Shown here: one piece after another, positions 9,279 through 17,406 of the stretch | Layout: each line of letters starts with the position of its first letter | Numbering within the stretch: position 1 is the stretch's first letter | NCBI GenBank assembly: GCA_934747805.1 | Contig: CAKVHC010000002.1 | Coordinates: 1-64,000 of the forward strand | DNA length: 64,000 bases | Source: an uncultured Clostridia bacterium | Lineage (GTDB): Bacteria; Bacillota; Clostridia; Christensenellales; UBA1242 | Direction of reading: 5' to 3' | The notes under the pieces: generated by a model | What the model was told of the DNA's origin: nothing | Databases searched by the model: none | What the model saw: only the letters and a program-made list of their open reading frames with translations | Position numbers and translations under genes: made by a program

Positions 9279-9353
9279 TGGCGCTCCGTGTAGGATTTGA
9301 ACCTACGACCGCCCGGTTAACAGCCGGATGCTCTACCGCTGAGCTAACGAAGC
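9279..9353 (-). tRNA. tRNA-Asn (GTT)
   Basis: 75 nt including an encoded CCA. The acceptor arm GCTTCGT/ACGGAGC pairs fully with one G-U. The D arm contains AGCTCAGCGGTAGAGC, the anticodon loop CTGTTAA gives GTT, and the T arm is TAGGTTCAAATCCTA. The cloverleaf was read by eye and is complete. Confidence 0.96.
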
Positions 9354-9382
9354 TTATGGGGTTGCTTATAAAAAGCATTATG

Positions 9383-9411
9383 ATAATAACAATTTTGGAA
9401 ACCATTGTCAA
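9383..9411 (-). promoter_or_regulatory. Promoter of tRNA-Asn
   Basis: On the minus strand, TTGACA (9411-9406), a 17-bp spacer and TATTAT (9388-9383), about 30 bp upstream of the mature tRNA 5' end. Confidence 0.75.
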
Positions 9412-9593
9412 TGGATTTTCGCAATATTTTTTTGGAAAGTGATAAAATTTTTTCCTTAAGATTCAAATAGCAGCCGGTCAAAAGAAGCTTTAATCACGGC
9501 TTAAAAACGTAAAAATCATCTTAGCGGCGAGAAACGTTGGCTGCGAAATGGCAAAAACACGCACGAAAGAGCGAATAAATATTGAACCAATAT

Positions 9594-9622
9594 TTGACAG
9601 TCAATACGCAGTTTGATATAAT
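9594..9622 (+). promoter_or_regulatory. Full-consensus promoter abutting the ATG at 9630
   Basis: TTGACA 9594-9599, a 17-bp spacer and TATAAT 9617-9622. The start codon begins eight bases after the end of the -10 box, so a leaderless transcript is predicted. The preceding stretch 9354-9593 contains only the tRNA promoter. Confidence 0.82.
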
Positions 9623-9629
9623 TTAACAT

Positions 9630-10532
9630 ATGAAAAAGTTAAAGCATAAGAAACTACTCACGTTTCTTGCCATTGTCCTAGCGGTGTGTGTGTTGGGCAT
9701 TGGCATATATTTCATTGCCAGCGACAAGGCGTACTACCGCAAAGCGTTGCGTGCCGACTACACCGAGTTTGCCACGACGGACAAGAATGCCCAAATCTGC
9801 GGACTTGTCGAGGTGGTGCATAACAAATACACCACTGGCACAGCCATTGCCGGCGAAACTCGCCTGACAGTTGCGTATGGCACGTTGCAAGAGATGGACA
9901 CCATAGCCAAGAAACTTTCTCCGCTGCTCACATTCGGAGCTGGCGACGAAAAGTCGGCTCAATCGCTCGACACGCTTCTCACATCGCTCATCACACAGCG
10001 AGCCGAGTATAAAGACGCCATTAATCTAGACATCAACAACCTAAACAACAGCACAATGGGGTCATTGGGTGACGGATACAATCGTCTTTTCAACACGTCG
10101 TGCAACTATATCAAGACATATGCAAAGTTTATGCAACTTGTGTGCGATTACGTCAAGGATAATTACTACAACGGCAATGCACCAGCCGAGATTGGCGTCT
10201 ATGACTTGTATTTCAATGTGGTGTACAAGACATATAGCGACATTGAGCCTAGCACGGTCAGTCTTCGTCCTGCGCTCAAATCTGCCCTTGACACGCTACA
10301 AGGAAAGATTGGCTTTGACTCCAATTTCAATTTCAAATACAATTCCAGTTTGTCTAGCGGACAGTATAGTTCGGAATGTTTCAATTTCGTTGAGAAATAT
10401 TATTCACTTGCCAATCGCCTCGAATACGCCGCCAACTTTAATCAGCATTGGACAAGCAGGGTGAGTGCCGACAGCGCAACCTACACACTCGAAGTACGCA
10501 CAACCTACTACTTGTCTAAGGTTTTGGCATAA
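9630..10532 (+). CDS. Membrane-anchored exported protein, unknown function
   Basis: 300 residues. A basic N-terminus (MKKLKHKK) and one TM helix or uncleaved signal (about 9-30) precede a roughly 270-residue extracytoplasmic part. That part is mostly helical and polar, with repeated Tyr/Asn patches, and I recognise no domain in it. The start is fixed by the consensus promoter, which leaves no room for an upstream start or a Shine-Dalgarno. The next gene, a lipoprotein, begins 9 bases after the stop, so the two form an operon and may form a surface complex. Confidence 0.75.
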   Translation: MKKLKHKKLLTFLAIVLAVCVLGIGIYFIASDKAYYRKALRADYTEFATTDKNAQICGLVEVVHNKYTTGTAIAGETRLTVAYGTLQEMDTIAKKLSPLLTFGAGDEKSAQSLDTLLTSLITQRAEYKDAINLDINNLNNSTMGSLGDGYNRLFNTSCNYIKTYAKFMQLVCDYVKDNYYNGNAPAEIGVYDLYFNVVYKTYSDIEPSTVSLRPALKSALDTLQGKIGFDSNFNFKYNSSLSSGQYSSECFNFVEKYYSLANRLEYAANFNQHWTSRVSADSATYTLEVRTTYYLSKVLA

Positions 10533-10541
10533 GGGGGCAAT

Positions 10542-11630
10542 ATGAAGAGAAAAATTTTAGTCTTATTCGCCATAATTCTAGCCTTGCCACTAGTTTTGGC
10601 TGGCTGCGGCGAAACTAAGGTGTTCGTCAGCCTGGCACGTGACTACAACGAGCGTATTGTGAGCAACGTCAATCTTCAAAGGGTGGAAAATCACAACACC
10701 ACAGGCAAGACCGACTTTGAACTCGAGCATTTTGTCGTGCGAAAGTCGGACACGCTCACCAGTGCGTGCAATTCAATCACGGCGTACAAATTTTTGCCAG
10801 AGCTATATGAACCAATGCTTTACAACGCACTCGCAGTCACATATTATTACGCACCAGACATGGTGAACTCAAACTATGACAAAAACGCCAAAAAGGACGT
10901 CTACGCCAAGATAAACAGCCTATTCGCCGGCGTTGACGAATGTGTGGTTAGTGTCAAGAGCCTTGAACGTAGCATGACAATGGACACCGATCCAAATTCA
11001 CGCATCAATCTCACTCATCTGAAAAATGTGTACGTCGCATATGAAAAGACGACCGAACGAGCATTCAATCTGAGCGAGAGCATACTTTCATACAATTCGC
11101 AAGGGCTTTCCAGCCGTTTCACCACAATGGACTACAAAAACGGCAATACGCAGACCCAACTTTTCACTGCGCTTGTCAAGGAAAACTATGTTGCACGTCT
11201 GTACGCCACTCAGAATTTCTATTATTCCAATTTCTACGACAACACTTTGCCAGCAAAAATTATAGCTGGCTCAGACGGTTTCAATAGCTTGAGCGTTGTC
11301 GACACTTTCTATGGCAAAACAGTCTACGACACGGTCAACTCAGGCATTAATGGTGCCAGCACGCCAAATGCCAGCGCAATGCAGTCAAATAACGACACAA
11401 TCAAGGTCAGAATATCCAATTATCTCACCGCCAAGAAAATGTACGCCATTGACCGCAATTCATACAACCAAGCAAGGCAGGTTATTAGCTACTCAAAGGC
11501 GAAGAACACCGATTCTCGCCAACTCACCAGCGAACAAGCGGATGCATTGAACGCAATGCAAAACTTTGTCAATGGCAGTTTGCTAGACTACTTCACCTTG
11601 CTAAACAACATTATCTCATTGTGCAAATAA
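10542..11630 (+). CDS. Lipoprotein, unknown function
   Basis: 362 residues with a classical lipoprotein signal: MKRK, a hydrophobic core, then the lipobox LAGC with the lipidated Cys at position 22. The mature part is helical, Asn/Thr/Tyr-rich and without a recognised domain. GGGGG precedes the ATG by 4 bases, which supports the start. Second gene of a two-gene operon with the membrane-anchored protein before it; the similar length and composition of the mature regions suggest related extracellular roles. lspA, which would process it, is encoded at 39423. Confidence 0.8.
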   Translation: MKRKILVLFAIILALPLVLAGCGETKVFVSLARDYNERIVSNVNLQRVENHNTTGKTDFELEHFVVRKSDTLTSACNSITAYKFLPELYEPMLYNALAVTYYYAPDMVNSNYDKNAKKDVYAKINSLFAGVDECVVSVKSLERSMTMDTDPNSRINLTHLKNVYVAYEKTTERAFNLSESILSYNSQGLSSRFTTMDYKNGNTQTQLFTALVKENYVARLYATQNFYYSNFYDNTLPAKIIAGSDGFNSLSVVDTFYGKTVYDTVNSGINGASTPNASAMQSNNDTIKVRISNYLTAKKMYAIDRNSYNQARQVISYSKAKNTDSRQLTSEQADALNAMQNFVNGSLLDYFTLLNNIISLCK

Positions 11631-11731
11631 TCCACAATATGCGGGCTTTTTAGAAATAAAACTCACGTATGTGGTAGAAAATGCCTCATTTTCAACCAAA
11701 AAAAGATAAATCAATAAAATAGGAGCAAATT

Positions 11732-13396
11732 ATGGACTTTGAAAAACTAAGTCAATTACTATATCCAAACACTCATGACACAATCGCCGACCTAATGAAG
11801 CGATATCCACCACGCACCACCAAAGGCTACGTCACTCGTTTTGCACCTAGCCCAACAGGTTTCGTGCATATGGGCAGCTTTTTCGGTGCTTACATCGACT
11901 ATCTGCTAGCTAAGTCAACCGACGGCGTGTTCTATTTCAGACTAGAAGACACCGACCAAAAACGCCTTGTTGAAGGCAGCGACAAAATCGCACTCGAAAT
12001 GCTCAAAATTTTTGACATTGCACCAACCGAAGGCTATTTGATAGGCGGTGACTATGGTCCTTACGAACAATCCAAGCGTGTGGACATTTACAACGTGTTC
12101 GCTAAGGAGCTTGTCCGTCGTGGTCGTGCCTTGCCTTGTTTTTGCGGCGAAAATGGCGGAAAACAAGAGGTTTTGGAACGCCGCAACGAAACATTCGAGG
12201 TGGCAGACCCTTGCGAAAAACTCACCTTTGAAGAGATAAAAGAGCGTATTGACGGCGGTCAGAAATTTGCATTGAGATTTATCTCTAAGGGCAACCCAGA
12301 GCATAAGATTAAACATAACGACGTCATCAAGGGCGAACGTGAAATAGGCGAGAACGACCATTCGGCTGTGATTATCAAGACGAACGGCATCCCAGTTTAT
12401 GCCTTTGCTCACCTTGTGGACGACACACTTATGCACACCAGCATTGTCGTGCGTGGGGAAGAGTGGTACGCCAGCCTGCCTTTGCACCTAGAACTCTTTG
12501 ACGCAATGGGCTTGCCTGCACCTAAATACGCCCACACTCCAGTGCTGATGAAATTCGACGAGACCACTGGCAACAAGCGTAAACTCAGCAAACGCCATGA
12601 CCCAGAGGCAGATATGCGTTTCTATCTCCAACTCGGATACGATAAGGACGCCGTTAAGGAATATTTGCTCACACTTCTCAATAGCGAGTTCGAGCCTTGG
12701 CGACTCAATAACCCAACCGCCCCTATCACCGACTATGTCTTCAAGCCTGAAAATATCGGCTCAAACAATCCGTTCTTCGATGTGGAGAAATTAAATAATA
12801 TCTCCAAAAATACTATCTCGCATTACTGCGCACAACGTGTCTATGATGACTTGCTCAACTGGGCAGAAAACTACGACACAGATTTCGCCACCGAACTCAT
12901 GAATAATAAGGATAACTGGCTGCTCACTCTCAACATTGACCGTGACACCCCTAAACCACGTAAAGATATATATAATATGTCTATGATTAAAGACTATTAT
13001 AACTATATGTACACCACACCACACATTGACGATGACGCTTTGACGCTTGCCAATGTGAACTCAGAGTTTAATGACAGCAAGAATGCCACCATAGATTTCT
13101 TGAAAGCCTACGCAAATGGACTATCAAGTTTTGCCGACAATTCTGCTTGGTTTGACTATCTCAAAAATGTGGCTAGCGAGCATCATTTCACTGACCGTAA
13201 GAATTTCAAACTCAACCCACAAAACTATCTCGGTGATATGACCACCGCATCCACTCTCATCCGCATTGCAATCACAGGCAAAACCAACTCGCCAAACCTT
13301 TATGACATTATGAATATTCTTGGCACCGAAGAATGCAAGAAAAGAATATTAAATCTGATTGATTATCTAATTCCTAAGTCACAAACACAAGACTAA
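11732..13396 (+). CDS. gltX: Glutamyl-tRNA synthetase
   Basis: Class I synthetase charging tRNA-Glu (possibly also tRNA-Gln if non-discriminating, which cannot be decided here). 554 residues, longer than the usual bacterial length of about 480. The catalytic core begins late (residue about 30) with FAPSPTGFVHMGSFFGAY, the HIGH equivalent being HMGS. The KMSKS equivalent is KRKLSKRHDPEAD (about 288). The C-terminal anticodon-binding part is divergent, and the extra N-terminal segment (about 1-28) is unusual. AGGAGCAAATT upstream supports the ATG. Confidence 0.92.
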   Translation: MDFEKLSQLLYPNTHDTIADLMKRYPPRTTKGYVTRFAPSPTGFVHMGSFFGAYIDYLLAKSTDGVFYFRLEDTDQKRLVEGSDKIALEMLKIFDIAPTEGYLIGGDYGPYEQSKRVDIYNVFAKELVRRGRALPCFCGENGGKQEVLERRNETFEVADPCEKLTFEEIKERIDGGQKFALRFISKGNPEHKIKHNDVIKGEREIGENDHSAVIIKTNGIPVYAFAHLVDDTLMHTSIVVRGEEWYASLPLHLELFDAMGLPAPKYAHTPVLMKFDETTGNKRKLSKRHDPEADMRFYLQLGYDKDAVKEYLLTLLNSEFEPWRLNNPTAPITDYVFKPENIGSNNPFFDVEKLNNISKNTISHYCAQRVYDDLLNWAENYDTDFATELMNNKDNWLLTLNIDRDTPKPRKDIYNMSMIKDYYNYMYTTPHIDDDALTLANVNSEFNDSKNATIDFLKAYANGLSSFADNSAWFDYLKNVASEHHFTDRKNFKLNPQNYLGDMTTASTLIRIAITGKTNSPNLYDIMNILGTEECKKRILNLIDYLIPKSQTQD

Positions 13397-13473
13397 ACTT
13401 GTGCACTTATTATCGCTTATTGTCTAATTAAATGCGAAATTGATATTTTTTTGAAAAAAAATGTAAAAAACGT

Positions 13474-13503
13474 TTGACTATTTGTTTTTCTATTTTGTAG
13501 TAT
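13474..13503 (+). promoter_or_regulatory. Promoter of first SipW-type secreted protein
   Basis: TTGACT 13474-13479, an 18-bp T-rich spacer and TAGTAT 13498-13503. The layout and hexamers closely match the promoter at 16052-16081 in front of the paralogue, suggesting co-regulation. Confidence 0.65.
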
Positions 13504-13551
13504 TAAGTTGTAAGTTGAAAAAACTTAAAAAACGAAAAGGAGAAATATTAT

Positions 13552-14160
13552 ATGTTGAAGACAAAGAAGTCTAAACAAAACGTAACAATTCTAGTATTGA
13601 GCGTAATGCTAGCAATTGCTGCAATCTTCGGCGTTACTGCTGCATGGTTCGTATCTAGCGTTAAAACTTCTGGTACAGTTAGCACAGGTACTCTTGCTGT
13701 TAAATTGAAAGTCGGCGAAAAGACTTATAGTCCAAACGCTGCCGATACTGCACAAGAATTGACCTTGTCTACTACTGCAAATGCACAACCAGGAGATGTT
13801 ATTCTTGGTGCTGTATCAGTTATCACTACTGACAACACTATCGATTCAGTATTGCGTATCAAGGCAACTATTACGGCTGATGGTTTGACAGATGCAGGTT
13901 TGACAATCACTGCTGAGAACTGGACATTGAATGAGGATGGCTATTGGTACTACACTAATAAGGGTACTACTCTTGCTACAGTTAAGGGTACTGAAACTGC
14001 ATTCTGCGGTGAAGTTAAACTTTCTGAAGAATTGACAAGTGGCGCTTACGCTGATGGTAAATATGCTAACCAAAATGTTGCAATTACTGTAAAAATCGAA
14101 GTTGAAGCTACACAGGCTAAGGATGGTGCACTTACTAATTGGGCTATTAAACTCGCATAA
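13552..14160 (+). CDS. SipW-dependent-type secreted protein (TasA/camelysin-like)
   Basis: 202 residues. The basic N-terminus is followed by a hydrophobic helix (about 12-33) ending in GVTAAWFVSS. This is the signature of the SipW-type signal peptide found on TasA, camelysin and related matrix proteins. The mature region is beta-rich and Thr/Ala-rich (SGTVSTGTLAVKLKVG, then RIKATITADGLTDAG). The N-terminal GTVSTGTL segment is shared with the two paralogues at 16117 and 16829. AAGGAG lies upstream of the ATG. No SipW-like signal peptidase lies in the window. A role as an extracellular matrix or fibre subunit is inferred from the family. Confidence 0.82.
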   Translation: MLKTKKSKQNVTILVLSVMLAIAAIFGVTAAWFVSSVKTSGTVSTGTLAVKLKVGEKTYSPNAADTAQELTLSTTANAQPGDVILGAVSVITTDNTIDSVLRIKATITADGLTDAGLTITAENWTLNEDGYWYYTNKGTTLATVKGTETAFCGEVKLSEELTSGAYADGKYANQNVAITVKIEVEATQAKDGALTNWAIKLA

Positions 14161-14220
14161 TCATCAGATTAGACAACTAACAGTTTTTACATTAGAATTT
14201 AGTTTAACCTAAGTATTAAA

Positions 14221-14250
14221 AAAGACCGACACGCTCGTCGGTTTTTTTTA
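14221..14250 (+). terminator. Intrinsic terminator
   Basis: ACCGAC, a 6-base loop, GTCGGT and a T-run, after the first SipW-type gene. Confidence 0.88.
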
Positions 14251-14262
14251 TTTTTCAAATGT

Positions 14263-14315
14263 CATCTTGTATGCCAAAAACATACAAGAAAACATACAAG
14301 ATAACATACAAGATG
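14263..14315. repeat. 12-bp-period direct repeats with an inverted copy, upstream of fic
   Basis: CATACAAGA occurs at 14281, 14293 and 14305, spaced exactly 12 bp. The last copy extends to CATACAAGATG and is a perfect 11-bp inverted match to CATCTTGTATG at 14263-14273. The array ends one base before the -35 of the fic promoter. It looks like a cooperative operator, possibly for the winged-helix end of the Fic protein itself. Confidence 0.72.
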
Positions 14316-14316
14316 A

Positions 14317-14345
14317 TTGACATTTTTTATGAATTTGGGTAATAT
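14317..14345 (+). promoter_or_regulatory. Promoter of fic
   Basis: TTGACA 14317-14322, a 17-bp spacer and TAATAT 14340-14345. The iteron-like repeats immediately precede the -35 hexamer. Confidence 0.78.
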
Positions 14346-14362
14346 ATTGTTGAGGTAATTTT

Positions 14363-15349
14363 ATGGAAAGATATGTTCCGCCATTTGATACAACAGACGA
14401 AATGCTTACATTGGTAGGCGACATAATGGAACTTTTGGGTCATTTGAAGACTATCGACGAGGTAGAGCGTATGCCACAATTGAGAAAGGTGAGTCGAGTG
14501 CAATCGATACACTCTTCCTTGGTGATTGAGAACAATAGTTTGAGTTTGGAACAAGTAACGGATGTAATTAATGGCAAGAGAGTGCTTGCTCCACAAGAAG
14601 ATATCACTGCTGTGAAGAATGCGAATTCTGCATATGCAATGTTGGGACGAATTGATCCGTACTCATTAACTGACCTATTGAAAGTGCACGGCATAATGAT
14701 GCATTCATTGGTAAGTGAAGCGGGACAATTAAGGTCGGGACAAGTTGGCGTGTATAACAATGAAGGCAAGGTCATTCATATTGCACCGTCTTATGAACTT
14801 GTGCCAGAACTTATGAATCAACTGTTTGACTGGACGGCACACAGCAAGGTCAATATGCTAATACGTTCGTGTGTGTTCCATTATGAGTTTGAGTTCATAC
14901 ATCCATTTAGAGATGGCAACGGACGAATGGGCAGACTTTGGCAGACTGCATTGCTGGCTAGTTGGCGACCTGTGTTTGCATACATACCAATTGAGAGCGT
15001 AATTAAGGATAATCAGGAGCAATATTACAACGCAATTAATTTATCTAATAGTGAAGGGAAGTCGGATGCTTTTATTGAATTTATGTTGGCAACAATCAAG
15101 ACAGCAATATTGCATATCTCAATACAAGCAGATGCTCACTTGCACCATATTTCTACGCAGGTCAATGCACTAATGAGCGTGATGCAAATCTACCCACAAT
15201 CGTGCGAAGAACTCATGCAAAAACTGGGACTAAAATCTCGTGCTAGTTTTGTCAAAAATTATCTGTCACCGGCATTATCTTTGGGACTAATTGCTCGAAC
15301 TATTCCAGATAAACCAACTAGTAAAAATCAAAGATACTACAGGAAATAA
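14363..15349 (+). CDS. Class II Fic family protein (AMP-transferase type) with C-terminal HTH
   Basis: 328 residues. The N-terminal Fic_N-like region carries the autoinhibitory motif [S/T]xxxE[G/N] as S52-L-V-I-E56-N57. The Fic core contains the complete catalytic motif HPFRDGNGRMGR at 180-191, with catalytic His180. A C-terminal winged-helix-like region follows (about 255-328). This architecture is that of class II Fic enzymes, which modify target hydroxyls, usually with AMP, and are restrained by the inhibitory glutamate. No separate antitoxin gene adjoins it, as expected when inhibition is in cis. GAGG lies upstream of the ATG. An array of 12-bp repeats precedes the promoter, so autoregulation is likely. 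The target is unknown. Confidence 0.9.
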   Translation: MERYVPPFDTTDEMLTLVGDIMELLGHLKTIDEVERMPQLRKVSRVQSIHSSLVIENNSLSLEQVTDVINGKRVLAPQEDITAVKNANSAYAMLGRIDPYSLTDLLKVHGIMMHSLVSEAGQLRSGQVGVYNNEGKVIHIAPSYELVPELMNQLFDWTAHSKVNMLIRSCVFHYEFEFIHPFRDGNGRMGRLWQTALLASWRPVFAYIPIESVIKDNQEQYYNAINLSNSEGKSDAFIEFMLATIKTAILHISIQADAHLHHISTQVNALMSVMQIYPQSCEELMQKLGLKSRASFVKNYLSPALSLGLIARTIPDKPTSKNQRYYRK

Positions 15350-15545
15350 ATTTGACATTTTAACACTGGATTGGTGCACAAAATGGGAGAGAGATTTATC
15401 TTTGTATGAGGACAAATTGGTTGAAAAAAGGCGAGTGCAATTTTTTGACAAAATATTTAAATATTTCAAAAATCCTTTGACAAACAATATTAAAATAAAT
15501 AATATTTAATTATGTAATTTGAATTACAAAATTTGAATTGCATAG

Positions 15546-15600
15546 CAAACTCACTTTGTGTGATTTTAACGACACAAACGTTTCGGCGAAAATGAGTTTG
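15546..15600. repeat. Long imperfect inverted repeat
   Basis: CAAACTCA at 15546 pairs with TGAGTTTG ending at 15600, and an inner TTTGTGT/ACACAAA pair adds a second stem. It lies in the 767-bp gene-free stretch 15350-16116. The rest of that stretch before 15680 shows only AT-rich sequence and a small ACTGT/ACAGT hairpin. Confidence 0.5.
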
Positions 15601-15710
15601 AAATGAACTGTATTTCACAGTTTTATTAACATCGGTAAACCCATTTTGTATTTAATCCCCTACCCATTTTTATTAAAGCAAAATGTGTTTATACATACAC
15701 ATTGTATGTT

Positions 15711-15870
15711 GTCCTTATCGGCTTTTCACCCTACCTAAGCCGTGCGGACTAAATCGTAAGAGATGACTCTTACTGGGCGAGCAGAGTTTCCCACTATTTC
15801 TTCTCTGCTTGCAAAAACGAAAGAAGTAAATTTTCATTTACTTTGAAAAGGCACTATCAGGTGCTTTTTT
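15711..15870 (+). ncRNA. Candidate structured RNA ending in an intrinsic terminator
   Basis: Five consecutive stems can be drawn. (1) GTCC/GGAC (15711-15714 with 15746-15749) encloses CGGCTT/AAGCCG. (2) TAAGAG/CTCTTA at 15757-15772. (3) A 10-bp stem GCGAGCAGAG/CTCTGCTTGC at 15777-15812 with one G-U. (4) AAGTAAAT/ATTTACTT at 15824-15843. (5) A terminator stem AAAAGGCAC/GTGCTTTTT at 15846-15870. No open frame spans it. It could be a stand-alone RNA or a terminated leader; I could not match it to a known riboswitch, 6S, SRP or RNase P consensus. The next gene starts about 250 bp downstream with its own promoter. Confidence 0.5.
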
Positions 15871-16051
15871 CATTCACGATTTTCAATACATATTTGTCGA
15901 AAAATGACGCAAAATAATTACGTATAAGTCTAATATTATCGTCGAAATATGCCAGGAAAACACTAATGAAAAACAGTCAAAATTGCTGTAAAAATTTTCC
16001 AGAAAAAGCACAAAAAATGTCGTAATTTTATTAACTAGGTATGTAAAATAG

Positions 16052-16081
16052 TTGACTATTATTTTTTATATATGTTAGACT
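16052..16081 (+). promoter_or_regulatory. Promoter of second SipW-type gene pair
   Basis: TTGACT 16052-16057, an 18-bp spacer and TAGACT 16076-16081. Hexamers, spacer length and T-rich spacer resemble the promoter at 13474. Confidence 0.65.
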
Positions 16082-16116
16082 TTTAATGTAAAAAGTAATT
16101 ATAAGGATTTGTAAAA

Positions 16117-16776
16117 ATGACTAAGAAAAAGAATCTTAAATTCATCTTGGCATTTTGTCTAGTTGCAGTTGTCAGTGCATTGACTATGGCAATGACTGGC
16201 GCTTGGTTCACCAGCAACAAATATGTTGGCGGCACAGTGACAATGGCTAAGGTTGATATCGATATTTATAATGGCGATACATCAGTGGGCAACAATGCTA
16301 GCTTTATGTCTAAGGCAGCTTTGCCTGGTGACAGGATTTTGAACAGTGCGTTGACACTGAAATCTACAACTATCTCTACATCGGCATATTTGAGATTGAC
16401 AGTTTTCGTAACAAAAACTGCAGTAGACTTGGTTGGCACATCAGCTACAGCTGGCGGAGTAAATAATATGAGCCCGGGTGGTAGTTGGTATAAACTCGAA
16501 AGCGATGACGTTACGGTTAGTAGCACAGTTTATACTAGAATTACATATATTCTAGGCAGCAGTTCAACTACCCTCACATCAAAGTCTGCCGATGACATTC
16601 AACACGGCAGAGGACTAGACATTTACTCTGGTGGCATATACATTTTGAGCAGTTCTACATCAACCGTTGGTTTCAACATTTACATTCGTGTTGACGCTGT
16701 TCAATCAACAAGCGTAGGCACAACAGCTGATGCTGTTAATACAGCTATGGGTGGTTATGCGACAAATTGGGCATAA
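16117..16776 (+). CDS. SipW-dependent-type secreted protein (TasA/camelysin-like)
   Basis: 219 residues. MTKKKNLK is followed by a hydrophobic helix (about 9-28) ending in TMAMTGAWFTS, the SipW-type signal. The mature part is Ser/Thr-rich and beta-rich, beginning KYVGGTVTMAKVDIDIYNGD, with ALPGDRILN resembling the LPG-D/Q turn in its paralogue (VLPGQTVLN). AAGGAT upstream supports the ATG. It is cotranscribed with the gene at 16829 and shares promoter style with 13552. Probably an exported structural protein; assembly into fibres is inference. Confidence 0.82.
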   Translation: MTKKKNLKFILAFCLVAVVSALTMAMTGAWFTSNKYVGGTVTMAKVDIDIYNGDTSVGNNASFMSKAALPGDRILNSALTLKSTTISTSAYLRLTVFVTKTAVDLVGTSATAGGVNNMSPGGSWYKLESDDVTVSSTVYTRITYILGSSSTTLTSKSADDIQHGRGLDIYSGGIYILSSSTSTVGFNIYIRVDAVQSTSVGTTADAVNTAMGGYATNWA

Positions 16777-16815
16777 AATTTAACAATGCCTATAAAAAAT
16801 AAATTAAAAGGAAAT

Positions 16816-16839
16816 ATGATAAGCGGAGATGAAAACTAA
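16816..16839 (+). CDS. Possible 7-codon upstream ORF overlapping the next start
   Basis: AAAAGGAAAT places a proper ribosome site before the ATG at 16816. That ATG opens a short frame (MISGDEN, stop at 16837) overlapping the ATG of the next gene at 16829. The downstream ATG has GGAG immediately adjacent, which is too close to act alone, so translational coupling through the short frame is plausible. Confidence 0.35.
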   Translation: MISGDEN

Positions 16840-17401
16840 GAATAAGAGTTTTGTTACATTTGTCATTTGTGGCGCACTCGCACTGCTTGGCGTAATCATT
16901 GGTCTGACTAGTGCTTGGTTTACATCAAATGCGTCAGCTAGCGGCACCATTACTACAGGTGTTTTGGACGTTGGCTTTAACAAGACCACTATTTCCGTAG
17001 ACAATGTGCTTCCAGGACAAACTGTGTTAAACGATTTAAAAATTCAGAATGGAACTAGCACTACAAATATACCTTGCTTTCTCCGTGTCACTATTACTGC
17101 CAAAGTTGGAAGTACAAATTCAAGCGTACTAACTTTTAACACGAGTTCAGGCTGGTTTGAAGATACTGCTGGCAGTGGCGTTTGGTATTATGGTGAAAAC
17201 TCTACAAAATTGACTACTGTTGCTCCGGGCACTTTGGCTAACGGCATTGCACTTGGCTCAATCAGTGTAGCACAGACAGTTGGAAATACAGCACAAGGAC
17301 AAAGCATCACAGTTGGATTCAAAGTAGAAGCTGTTCAAGCAGCTGGTGGCGCTGCGACTGTAGCAGATTTTAAGAAGAAAGTTGGTCAGCAAACTATTTA
17401 A
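16829..17401 (+). CDS. SipW-dependent-type secreted protein (TasA/camelysin-like)
   Basis: 190 residues. The signal helix (about 8-27) ends in GLTSAWFTSNASASGTITTG, a SipW-type pattern. The mature part contains VLPGQTVLNDLKIQN and KVGSTNSS, is beta-rich, and ends with VGFKVEAVQ, a segment also seen near the C-termini of the paralogues (IRVDAVQS, KIEVEATQ). The conserved ends show the three proteins are diverged copies. Last gene before the terminator at 17407. The start codon lacks a normally spaced Shine-Dalgarno. Confidence 0.8.
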   Translation: MKTKNKSFVTFVICGALALLGVIIGLTSAWFTSNASASGTITTGVLDVGFNKTTISVDNVLPGQTVLNDLKIQNGTSTTNIPCFLRVTITAKVGSTNSSVLTFNTSSGWFEDTAGSGVWYYGENSTKLTTVAPGTLANGIALGSISVAQTVGNTAQGQSITVGFKVEAVQAAGGAATVADFKKKVGQQTI

Positions 17402-17406
17402 TTAAA

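Noticed and set aside
15291..15509. 72-codon frame overlapping the end of fic
   Set aside because: Starts inside the fic coding sequence in another frame and has no ribosome site or family resemblance; possibly a fragment but not supportable.
15711..15870. c-di-GMP-I riboswitch
   Set aside because: Some local resemblance near 15775-15795, but the conserved GGNAA-type core and receptor could not be aligned, and it ends in a terminator about 250 bp from the next gene.
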